DNA of 64,000 bases. It comes from Autumnicola sp041679265. GTDB taxonomy: Bacteria; Bacteroidota; Bacteroidia; Flavobacteriales; Flavobacteriaceae. A program made the position numbers and the translations under genes. The notes below the pieces were generated by a model. That model made no database searches, was not told where the DNA came from, and saw only the letters and a list, made by a program, of their open reading frames with translations. Positions 18,001 through 24,704 of this stretch are shown piece by piece. The first letter of the stretch is position 1; the number at the start of each line of letters is the position of its first letter. The DNA is taken from NCBI RefSeq assembly GCF_041679265.1, contig NZ_JBGFSM010000001.1, positions 310,001 to 374,000 on the forward strand, in the 5' to 3' direction.

Positions 18001-19439
18001 TTGGTAGCAACAAGTTTGATATCATGGGTTTTGGCGAAATCAATGAGCACAGGATTTACCCGGTTTTCATCTTCCTGGTTGTGCCGCATGATCTCCATAT
18101 AAAGATCATCACCAAATTGTTCTTTCCACCACAAAAGCGCTTCCTCTGCCTGTTTTTCCCCAACATTCAAAACTTTACTGGGAACTTCGCCATACAGGTT
18201 TCCGGTAAGGACGATCACGTCCTCTTTATATTTTTTGATAACTTCCCTGTCTATCCGCGGCACATAATAAAATCCTTCAGTATAGGCGATGGAAGACATT
18301 TTAGCCAGGTTATGATAGCCTTTCTTATTTTTAGCAAGCATCACAATCTGGTAACCATTGTCTTTCCTGGACTTATCCAGATGATTTTCGCAAACAAAAA
18401 ATTCGCACCCCACAATAGCCTTTAATTCTTTGGCTTCTGCAGGCTGATTATTTTTAAGGGCTTCGGCATTTTTGGCTTTTACAGATTTATTATAAGTACC
18501 TACTTCTTTTACAAAGTGAAAGGCGCCCATCATGTTGGCATGATCTGTAAGCGCCACGGCAGGCATATTTTCTTCGCCGGCCGCCTTTACCAGATCGGGA
18601 ATGCTAATGGTAGACTGCAATACTGAAAACTGGGAATGGTTATGCAAATGCGCAAATGGCACCTCATCCAGTTTTTCGAGGTTTTCTTCAATTTCTGCGG
18701 TAGTAATCTCATCAGCAGGCTTTTCCTTCTGAAGCTGTTTCCTTATTTCTTCGGAAGCTTTTTTAAGGTTGATGTGTTTTAAACCTATGAGTTTTATTGG
18801 CTGCGGATTGGCTTCTGAAAAATTCTGGAAATAATCTAACGGTACATCCAACTGTTCTTTGGTGAACATTCTTTTGCGCACCAGCTCCAGAAAACACCTG
18901 GTGGTCGCTTCCACATCGGCAGTTGCGTTGTGGGCTTCGGCAAAAGGTTCGCCAAAAAGGTATTCGTGAAGTTCGGTAAGCGTTGGCAATTTAAATTTCC
19001 CGCCACGGCCGCCGGGAATTTTACACATTTCAGCAGTCACCTCGGTACAGGTATCCAGGATTGGCAAATTTTGGAGTGAATTTTCCATTTGAAGGCGGAA
19101 GAATTCAGCCCCCATGATATTCACATCAAAACCTACATTCTGGCCCACTACAAATTTGGACTTATGGAGTGCTGTCTGGAATTTTTCTAAAACCTCATTT
19201 AGGGTAATGCCATTTTCCTCAGCAAGTTCAGTAGAAATTCCGTGGATTTTCTCTGCGTCATAGGGAATATTAAAACCTTCAGGCTTAACCAGGTAATCCT
19301 GACTTTCTATTAGCCTTCCCATCTCGTCATGCAACTGCCAGGCTATTTGTATACATCGTGGCCAGTTGTCTGAATCGGTTAAAGGCGCATCCCAACGCTT
19401 TGGCAATCCGGTGGTTTCGGTATCAAAAATAAGGTACAT
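15051..19439 (-). CDS. dnaE: DNA polymerase III alpha subunit fused to a proofreading exonuclease
   Basis: The replicative polymerase, 1462 residues. Residues 1 to about 200 form a DnaQ-like DEDDh 3'-5' exonuclease: D6 and E8 in FDTETTGL, D in GQNVGFDVNIM, and H and D in AHNATADVEAT. A linker leads to the PHP domain (HLHNHSQFSVLQST), then the palm with catalytic aspartates in PDIDIDFDDEGR, fingers and thumb, the tandem HhH region, and an OB fold near the C-terminus. The fusion gives one chain the jobs of epsilon and alpha. To my knowledge this layout occurs in Flavobacteria and related Bacteroidetes. The gene has a recognisable promoter upstream. Long open frames on the opposite strand are shadows. 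Confidence 0.97.
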   Translation of the reverse strand: MYLIFDTETTGLPKRWDAPLTDSDNWPRCIQIAWQLHDEMGRLIESQDYLVKPEGFNIPYDAEKIHGISTELAEENGITLNEVLEKFQTALHKSKFVVGQNVGFDVNIMGAEFFRLQMENSLQNLPILDTCTEVTAEMCKIPGGRGGKFKLPTLTELHEYLFGEPFAEAHNATADVEATTRCFLELVRKRMFTKEQLDVPLDYFQNFSEANPQPIKLIGLKHINLKKASEEIRKQLQKEKPADEITTAEIEENLEKLDEVPFAHLHNHSQFSVLQSTISIPDLVKAAGEENMPAVALTDHANMMGAFHFVKEVGTYNKSVKAKNAEALKNNQPAEAKELKAIVGCEFFVCENHLDKSRKDNGYQIVMLAKNKKGYHNLAKMSSIAYTEGFYYVPRIDREVIKKYKEDVIVLTGNLYGEVPSKVLNVGEKQAEEALLWWKEQFGDDLYMEIMRHNQEDENRVNPVLIDFAKTHDIKLVATNNTYYWRQEDANAHDILLCVKDGEKQATPIGRGRGYRYGLPNQEYYFKSAEEMKNLFKDLPEAISNVKEIVGKIEPFELARDVLLPAFTIPDTFLVEEDKVDGGKRGENAYLKHITFEGAKKRYPDITTEIKERLDFELSVIENTGYPGYFLIVEDFIREARNMDVSVGPGRGSAAGSAVAYCLGITNIDPIKYDLLFERFLNPDRVSMPDIDIDFDDEGRSRVMDYVIKKYGANQVAQIITYGTMAAKSSIRDTARVLDLPLMDADRIAKLIPNTKLGKIFGVDEKELKKKFRSEDMEKINELLNIAEGDDLEAQTLNQARILEGSVRNTGIHACGVIITPGDITNYVPVSVAKDSDLYVTQFDNSVVESAGLLKMDFLGLKTLTLIKDTVKIVKGRHNIDLDPDNFPLDDEETYKLFQRGETVGIFQYESPGMQKHMKDLKPTVFDDLIAMNALYRPGPMEYIPSFIARKHGDEEIAYDLPDMEEYLQETYGITVYQEQVMLLSQKLAGFSKGDADMLRKAMGKKIFALLEQLKPKFLDGGEAKGHPREILEKIWKDWEAFAAYAFNKSHSTCYAWIAYQTAYLKAHYPAEYMAAVLSNNMNDIKQVTFFMEECKRMKLKVLGPDVNESYYKFSVNKDYAVRFGMGAIKGVGAGAVATIVENRKTEAGPYRSIFDMAKRIDLRAANKKAFENLALAGGFDGFGETHRAQYFHDDGDGMSFLEKVIKFAAKFQENENSSQVSLFGEASDVQIPEPTVPPCEAWGTMEKLRREKEVVGIYISGHPLDDFKKELQYFCNATLADFNEMEKFVNRELSFGGVISDVQHRTSKMGKGWATFFVEDYNETYEFRMFGEEYLKFRHFLVPNSFVHIKAYIKEGWTNKETGKKGDPRIQFNSFQLLHDLMDTYAKKLTIQLDINDLKEEKIALLKDLFRTHRGDHKLNFVVYEMKEQVKLHMPSKRQKVKISQELLEALEEEQVNYKLN

Positions 19440-19507
19440 GCAAATCTGGTTTAAATCCCGGGAAGGTTAGTTGAAAGTAAAATTTACTTCTACAATTGTC
19501 GCTAAAT

Positions 19508-19537
19508 TAAAGATAAATTGCTTCTTCCTAAAGCAAA
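19508..19537 (-). promoter_or_regulatory. Candidate dnaE promoter
   Basis: On the minus strand TTTTG (complement of 19534-19538) and TATCTTTA (complement of 19508-19515) are separated by 18 nt. The Bacteroidetes consensus is TTTG and TAnnTTTG, so the -7 box matches 7 of 8. It lies about 70 nt before the dnaE start. Confidence 0.55.
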
Positions 19538-19570
19538 ATTTTAAGGATTTATTAACCATTAATAAGACAT

Positions 19571-19617
19571 AAAAAAAGCCTCACAAACAGCAACCCGATG
19601 GCGCTTATTTGTGAGGC
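19571..19617 (-). terminator. Terminator of the PA2169-family gene
   Basis: A 10-bp perfect stem (19578-19587 with 19608-19617, GCCTCACAAA) is followed on the minus strand by seven T. It lies downstream of the gene at 19690-20139 and upstream of the dnaE promoter. Confidence 0.85.
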
Positions 19618-19689
19618 CTGATACGAACACTTAAACTACTACTACTTCAGTCAAACATTTGTTCGTATCTCTCTAATATTTGAAACAAT

Positions 19690-20139
19690 TTAATCAAATT
19701 GTTTTTCAAGAATCTTAACCTTATTCAGAGATTCCACGATTGCATTTTTCTGTTTCATCAAAATATTACCGGTAGATGCAGGGACGCTGGAATCTTTTAA
19801 AATTTCCTCGTAATCTTTTACAGCAGCTTTTTCACCTCTCTCAGTTTCCTCCAACACTGCCTCTTCTTTATCTCCGGAGATTTTTGTTTTTAAGTTCATC
19901 CATGTTCTGTGGATATCTCCTGCAATGTCTGAACCTTTATCCGGTTTTTCTCCAAATTTGGCAATTTCTGCTTTTAGTTCGTGTCCAAAATCATATCTTT
20001 CCTGTGCCTTTGCTTTAAAAAAGGACTTCAATTCAGCATTTTTCACATTTTCCGCGGCAAATTTGAAACCTTTCTCTGCGTCGTAACTTTTTTCCAAAAG
20101 CTCATTCAGCTTTTTTGCAACTTCTTTTGAATAACTCAT
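19690..20139 (-). CDS. PA2169/DUF2383 family four-helix-bundle protein
   Basis: A 149-residue, highly helical, charged protein without signal peptide. The pattern of four amphipathic helices, with conserved acidic residues in FKAKAQERYDFGHELKAEI and ETERGEKAAVKDYEEIL, matches the PA2169/DUF2383 ferritin-like group. Members are often induced by stress, but I know of no proven biochemical role. It is followed by its own terminator, so it is probably a single-gene unit. The upstream region (20140-20330) is non-coding and separates it from the divergent rpsP. Confidence 0.85.
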   Translation of the reverse strand: MSYSKEVAKKLNELLEKSYDAEKGFKFAAENVKNAELKSFFKAKAQERYDFGHELKAEIAKFGEKPDKGSDIAGDIHRTWMNLKTKISGDKEEAVLEETERGEKAAVKDYEEILKDSSVPASTGNILMKQKNAIVESLNKVKILEKQFD

Positions 20140-20332
20140 AGCTTTTTTCGTTTTTTGTTTTCACTAATATACAGACTAAACTAGTGATAACTGCCTATTT
20201 AACAGGGTTTAGCACTAATTAACTGCTTTTAACAGGAGGTAGATTTCATTCTTTAAAAACATGCTAAAATTCTAATGGGCTTTACAGTAAAATGAAGTCA
20301 ACACTAACCAAAAATTTTAAATCTCTAAAAAC

Positions 20333-20361
20333 TTGTGAATTATAAAAATGTAGTATCTTTG
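20333..20361 (+). promoter_or_regulatory. Promoter of rpsP-rimM
   Basis: TTG at 20333-20335 and a full TATCTTTG box at 20354-20361 (consensus TAnnTTTG) lie 18 nt apart. Transcription should begin near 20365, giving a leader of about 42 nt. Confidence 0.75.
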
Positions 20362-20378
20362 CAGCCTTATTAATAACC

Positions 20379-20393
20379 GGGGTCGGGAACCCC
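20379..20393 (+). promoter_or_regulatory. Hairpin in the rpsP leader
   Basis: GGGGT-CGGGA-ACCCC forms a perfect 5-bp hairpin that ends 14 nt before the rpsP start codon, in an AT-rich leader where such GC pairs stand out. It could be the binding site for autogenous control by S16, as ribosomal leaders often are. Confidence 0.5.
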
Positions 20394-20407
20394 ACAAATT
20401 AATTTTT

Positions 20408-21007
20408 ATGCCTGTAAAGATAAGATTACAAAGACACGGTAAAAAAGGAAAACCTTTTTACTGGATTGTTGCCGCAGATTCGCGTGCAAAAAGGGACGGT
20501 AAATACCTTGATAAAATTGGGGTTTACAATCCAAACACCAATCCTGCCACAATAGAATTAGATGTGGATGGGGCGGTTAAATGGTTACAAAATGGGGCGC
20601 AGCCTACAGATACTGCCCGCGCTATCCTTTCTTACAAAGGTGCTTTGTTGAAGAAACATCTTGCTGTTGGGGTTCGTAAAGGCGCTTTAACCGAGGAAGA
20701 GGCTGAGAAGAAATTCCAGTCCTGGTTAGAGGAAAAAGAAGGCAAAATTGACGCCAAGAGAGAGAATTTAACCAAAGAACAACAAGCCGCCAAAGCAAAA
20801 GCTTTGGAAGCTGAAAAAGAAGTAAACGCCAAGCGCGAAGCTGAAGCTAAAGGTGCTGAAGAAACAGAATCTGCTGAAGCATCAACTGATGAAAACTACG
20901 AAGGAGCTGCTGTGACTGAAGGAAGCGAACCAGAGGCCAATGTAGAAAAAGAAGTTGATACTGAAACTGCAAAAGAAGCAGCTACAGAAGACAAAAAAGA
21001 TGCTTAA
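20408..21007 (+). CDS. rpsP: 30S ribosomal protein S16 with acidic C-terminal extension
   Basis: S16 is an early assembly protein of the 30S subunit. The first 85 or so residues are the normal fold, starting MPVKIRLQRHGKKGKPFYWI and containing RDGKYLDKIGVYNP. The protein continues to 199 residues with a lysine- and glutamate-rich helix and then a tail made almost only of A, E, T, K and D. E. coli S16 has about 82 residues, so more than half is extension; long S16 tails are common in Bacteroidetes. The start is preceded by a promoter and a leader hairpin. rimM follows after 14 nt. Confidence 0.97.
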   Translation: MPVKIRLQRHGKKGKPFYWIVAADSRAKRDGKYLDKIGVYNPNTNPATIELDVDGAVKWLQNGAQPTDTARAILSYKGALLKKHLAVGVRKGALTEEEAEKKFQSWLEEKEGKIDAKRENLTKEQQAAKAKALEAEKEVNAKREAEAKGAEETESAEASTDENYEGAAVTEGSEPEANVEKEVDTETAKEAATEDKKDA

Positions 21008-21021
21008 GAAGCAAGCCGGCG

Positions 21022-21549
21022 ATGACTAAAGAGGAGTGTTTCTATTTAGGAAAAATCGTTAGCAAATTTAGCTTTAAAGGGGAGGTGCTCATTAAGCTTG
21101 ACACCGATGAACCTGAAATGTACACCGAAATGGAATCAGTTTTTGTTGAATACAACGAAAATCTGGTTCCATTTTTTATTGAAAGAAGTAATCTCCACAA
21201 AAGCACGCTGCTTCGTGTAAAATTTGAAGATATTGAAACCGAAGATGATGCTGAAGACATTATAGGTTGTGAACTCTATCTTCCCTTAACCATGCTGCCT
21301 GAACTGGAGGAAGACCAGTTCTATTTTCATGAAATTATAGGTTTTACAGTTATGGATGCCAATCATGGGAATATTGGAGAGGTAATGTCTGTTAATGACT
21401 CTACCGCACAAGCCCTATTCGAGATCAAAAAGGACGATAAGGAAATACTTATTCCAATGAATGATGAATTCATAGAAAAAGTAGATAAAAAGAATAAAAT
21501 CATTTACCTTAATACCCCAGAAGGTCTTGTGGACCTTTATCTGGGCTAG
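21022..21549 (+). CDS. rimM: Ribosome maturation factor RimM
   Basis: A 175-residue protein that helps assemble the 30S head, where it binds S19. The N-terminal RimM barrel begins with YLGKIVSKFSFKGEVLIKLD. The PRC-barrel second domain contains FHEIIGFTVMDANHGNIGEV and ends in the family motif EGLVDLYLG. It lies 14 nt after rpsP, the order common in Bacteria (rpsP-rimM), so both are made from one mRNA. Confidence 0.96.
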   Translation: MTKEECFYLGKIVSKFSFKGEVLIKLDTDEPEMYTEMESVFVEYNENLVPFFIERSNLHKSTLLRVKFEDIETEDDAEDIIGCELYLPLTMLPELEEDQFYFHEIIGFTVMDANHGNIGEVMSVNDSTAQALFEIKKDDKEILIPMNDEFIEKVDKKNKIIYLNTPEGLVDLYLG

Positions 21550-22024
21550 TTTACCTCTCCCGGTTTTCTTTGTTGGAAATCCAGCAAAACCCTGCTTTGA
21601 AAATACTGGCTTAAAATTAGCCTCTACCTGCGGCTCCGGAGCATATCAGCAAACAAAACTCCTTTTACTCTGAACGCTCCTTTTTCTCGAAAAAGTTCCC
21701 AAAGTATATCAACTATGATGGTTATTGGTTATTATTATTATTTATTCATTGTTCATTTGGCCTTCAGCTTTAAAATTCTCGAAGAAACCGCATATTTCCA
21801 CAGAAACATATAACCTACAAACTCCATCTTTTTTACTTTGAACGCTACTATTTCTAGAAAAAGTTCCGAAAGTATATCAGCTACCATTATTGCATATTGA
21901 CCATTGCTTATCTATTTTTTGAAGAAATCCGATGGTCGTTAAAATCTTGTTATTTACAATGCTCTTAACGTGCATAGCGGCCGGAAATTTGGATATTTAA
22001 TATAACAAGTGAGAAGTACTTTCA
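21550..22024. other. Intergenic region with an imperfect direct repeat
   Basis: No gene is supported. A segment of 58 nt (21663-21720, beginning TTTTACTCTGAACGCT) recurs at 21831-21888 with about 49 identical positions, a period of 168 nt. Both copies contain CGAAA/AGAAA-AAGTTCC and AAGTATATCA. This may be a decayed duplication of a small element. I see no clear terminator for rimM. Confidence 0.6.
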
Positions 22025-22717
22025 ATGAAGTTTGAGAATAAAATAGCAGTAGTTACAGGTGCCAGCAGCGGGATTGGCAGGGCTATAGCAAAAAAACTAT
22101 CGGCTGAAGGTTGTAAAGTAGCCCTTGCTAGTAGAAATCCTGAGAAACCGGAAGAATTACAACAGCAACTTCCTGAGAAGAGCATGGTGGTGGAAATGGA
22201 TGTAAGCCTTACCGATAGCGTAGTATCAGGGTTTAAAAAGGTAAATCATGAAATGGGCGGTATAGATATACTGGTGAATTCTGCCGGAGTAATGCCCGTT
22301 ACTTATATTAAAAACCGGCACCTGGACGAATGGTTACAAACGGTAGAGGTAAATCTTAAAGGTTGCCTGCGCTGCATTTATTCGGTGTTACCTAGCATGA
22401 AAGTTAAAAAAAGTGGCCACATTGTGAATATTGCTTCTGTAGAAGGGAAAGACATTTACAAAGGCGGGGCAGTTTATGGCGCGTCTAAGGCAGCTGTAAT
22501 TGCACTTTCCAAAGCAATGCGTATGGAGTTATCTCCTGAATTTAATATTAGAGTAACTGCGATAGCGCCGGGAAATCTGGATATCAGCATAAAGAAAGAT
22601 CATCCAGATGTAGGATGGCCAGAGACTAGAGATAAACAGCATGAGGCAGTGATAAATACGCAGCAAATTGCCGATGCCGTATTTAAGGCCCTTTTGCCGC
22701 CCGATATGGCCAGGTAA
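22025..22717 (+). CDS. Short-chain dehydrogenase/reductase
   Basis: A 230-residue classical SDR, a cytoplasmic NAD(P)-dependent oxidoreductase. The cofactor motif TGASSGIG is at 11-18, the NSAG motif follows at 85-88, and the catalytic residues are S138 (NIASVEG), Y151 and K155 (YGASK). The basic residue after the second strand (ASRNPEK) points to NADP. The sequence resembles YdfG-type 3-hydroxy acid dehydrogenases, but the substrate cannot be read from it. A small membrane protein gene follows after 64 nt and may be cotranscribed. Confidence 0.88.
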   Translation: MKFENKIAVVTGASSGIGRAIAKKLSAEGCKVALASRNPEKPEELQQQLPEKSMVVEMDVSLTDSVVSGFKKVNHEMGGIDILVNSAGVMPVTYIKNRHLDEWLQTVEVNLKGCLRCIYSVLPSMKVKKSGHIVNIASVEGKDIYKGGAVYGASKAAVIALSKAMRMELSPEFNIRVTAIAPGNLDISIKKDHPDVGWPETRDKQHEAVINTQQIADAVFKALLPPDMAR

Positions 22718-22781
22718 AGAAATTAAAGAAGCCTCAAGATACAGAATGAAATAAATTACTAACCTTAAATATTTTGAAATA

Positions 22782-23000
22782 ATGAGTGATATATTATCCA
22801 CAGGAGGAAAATTTTTAGCAAAAGGAGCCGTTTTCCGGGCAGGTAGAAAAGTTGTATTAAATGGAGGAGTCTGGGGCGCAGCCCTTGGAGCTGCTGCCGG
22901 GGTAGGTTTCCTGGCCTATAAGATTTTCAAGAAAAAGAATGAAGAAGATCTTAGCGAAAACTATAAAAGTGTAAAGGGGAAAAAGAAAATAATAGTTTAA
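22782..23000 (+). CDS. Small one-pass membrane protein, unknown function
   Basis: A 72-residue protein that I do not recognise. It has one glycine/alanine-rich transmembrane helix (about residues 30-48, including GAALGAAAGVGFLAYKIF), then a very basic and acidic tail ending KGKKKIIV. Positive charges after the helix suggest that the C-terminus stays in the cytoplasm. It follows the dehydrogenase on the same strand. Small proteins of this look are common in Flavobacteria, but no role can be given. Confidence 0.55.
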   Translation: MSDILSTGGKFLAKGAVFRAGRKVVLNGGVWGAALGAAAGVGFLAYKIFKKKNEEDLSENYKSVKGKKKIIV

Positions 23001-23126
23001 TATCCCTCTGAAAGTAGTATTGAACGCTGCCGGATTTTTTAATGTTTCATGGATTTCCCAGAAGGCATTAAAATTTCCGGCAGCTTTTTTTTAGAAAGCA
23101 GTATCTTTAATACAAATTACTTTTCC

Positions 23127-24704
23127 ATGAAAAATTTTTTGATCCTGCCGGTATGCATTTTACTTTATTTACAACTGCCGGCACAAACAAATAATCCCGT
23201 ACTGTTAAACATAAAAAACGGAAAAATTGAAGGGTATCACGATGCCCAAAAAAATTTGAATGTTTTTCTTGGAATTCCATTTGCAAAACCTCCTGTTGGA
23301 GACCTTAGATGGAAGGCACCACAACCCCTGGAAGCCTGGAATGGGATAAAATCCACAAAGAAATTTGGCCCATCGCCGGTTCAGGCTAATGTTTTTAGCG
23401 ATATGGTTTTTCGACGGGACGGCCAAAGTGAAGATTGCCTTTACCTGAACGTTTGGGCGCCGGCAGGAAAAAGCAAGGAGAAATTACCCGTACTGGTATA
23501 TTTTTACGGAGGGGGCTTTGTGGCAGGAGATGGATCTGAACCCCGCTACGATGGTGCAGCAATGGCACAAAAAGGAATTGTGACCGTCACTACAAATTAC
23601 CGGCTTAATATTTTTGGATTTTATGCTCATCCCCAACTTTCCAAAGAATCTGAATACGGGGCTTCCGGAAATTACGGTTTGCTGGACCAACTTGCCGCCC
23701 TGCAATGGGTAAGGGATAATATTGCAGTTTTTGGGGGCGATCCTGAAAAAGTGACCATTGCCGGGGAATCTGCCGGGTCCATTTCGGTTAGCGCTCAAAT
23801 GGCCTCGCCCCTTTCCAAAGACCTCATCGCGGGTGCCATTGGTGAAAGCGGGGCTGCCATAAAACCCACTCTTGCCCCTGTTTCTTTAGCTGAAGCGGAA
23901 GCTAACGGCAAACGGTTTGCCGAAAAAGCAGGTTATTCTTCCCTTGCAGAAATGCGTAATACCTCAACGGAAGAATTATTTGAAAAATATAAAGCTTCAG
24001 AAGGTTTTCGTTTCTCCAGCGTAATAGACGGCTACTTCCTGCCAAAACCTCTTCCGGAGATCTTCAGGAGTAGAAAACAGGCGCAGGTACCGCTCCTGGT
24101 GGGCTGGAATTCTGCTGAAATCCCCGGGACTTCCTTTATGCAGGGCCAGCCTTATTCCGAAGAAAATTATATCAATAAAGTAAAACAGGCTTATCCTGAA
24201 GATTATAAAGAAGTGTTGAAACTGTACCCGCATTCTTCCAAAGAGGAAATTGAACAATCGGCCACTGCCCTGGCTTCAGACCGGTTTATTGCCTACAGCA
24301 CCTGGAAATGGTTTGACCTGCAGCGCAAGAACAGTGAAGAGCCGGTTTACCGTTACCTGTTCAGCAAAATAAGGCCACCGCTTAAAACCGCAGCAGCACG
24401 CCAAACCCAACCTGCCGGCGCAGCTCATGCTTCCGAAATTCCTTATTTCCTGGGAAATCTGGAACTCACAGATGAATATGCCTGGACTGCGGAAGACTAC
24501 AAGGTTTCTAAATTAATCCAGCAATACCTGGCAAATTTCATTAAAACCGGAAACCCGAATTCCGAAGGGCTTCCGGAGTGGCCTTCAGCAAAAGCTGGAG
24601 ACGCCAGCCCGCCGGTACTTATTATGGCCACCGAAAGTAAGGTTAAAGAAGCAGAAGATGATGCGCGATACCTGTTTCTGGATAAAGCCTATGGAAACGA
24701 TTAA
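23127..24704 (+). CDS. Type-B carboxylesterase/lipase, secreted
   Basis: A 525-residue alpha/beta hydrolase of the carboxylesterase type-B family, which cleaves ester bonds such as acetyl or acyl groups. I chose the ATG at 23127 because it begins a signal peptide (MKNFLILPVCILLYLQLPAQ); a start at 23049 would add 26 residues of unlikely sequence. The nucleophile elbow is AGESAGSIS, the oxyanion segment is YFYGGGFVAGDG, and the early motif NVWAP and the catalytic-triad region near AHASEIPYF are present. Its 3' end overlaps the convergent GH2 gene by 4 nt. Pairing with a glycosidase hints at deacetylation of a glycan, but this is inference. Confidence 0.92.
   Translation: MKNFLILPVCILLYLQLPAQTNNPVLLNIKNGKIEGYHDAQKNLNVFLGIPFAKPPVGDLRWKAPQPLEAWNGIKSTKKFGPSPVQANVFSDMVFRRDGQSEDCLYLNVWAPAGKSKEKLPVLVYFYGGGFVAGDGSEPRYDGAAMAQKGIVTVTTNYRLNIFGFYAHPQLSKESEYGASGNYGLLDQLAALQWVRDNIAVFGGDPEKVTIAGESAGSISVSAQMASPLSKDLIAGAIGESGAAIKPTLAPVSLAEAEANGKRFAEKAGYSSLAEMRNTSTEELFEKYKASEGFRFSSVIDGYFLPKPLPEIFRSRKQAQVPLLVGWNSAEIPGTSFMQGQPYSEENYINKVKQAYPEDYKEVLKLYPHSSKEEIEQSATALASDRFIAYSTWKWFDLQRKNSEEPVYRYLFSKIRPPLKTAAARQTQPAGAAHASEIPYFLGNLELTDEYAWTAEDYKVSKLIQQYLANFIKTGNPNSEGLPEWPSAKAGDASPPVLIMATESKVKEAEDDARYLFLDKAYGND

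Noticed and set aside
15300..18425. Several long frames opposite dnaE
   Set aside because: They lie antisense to a certain gene with full domain content and show no recognisable protein features.
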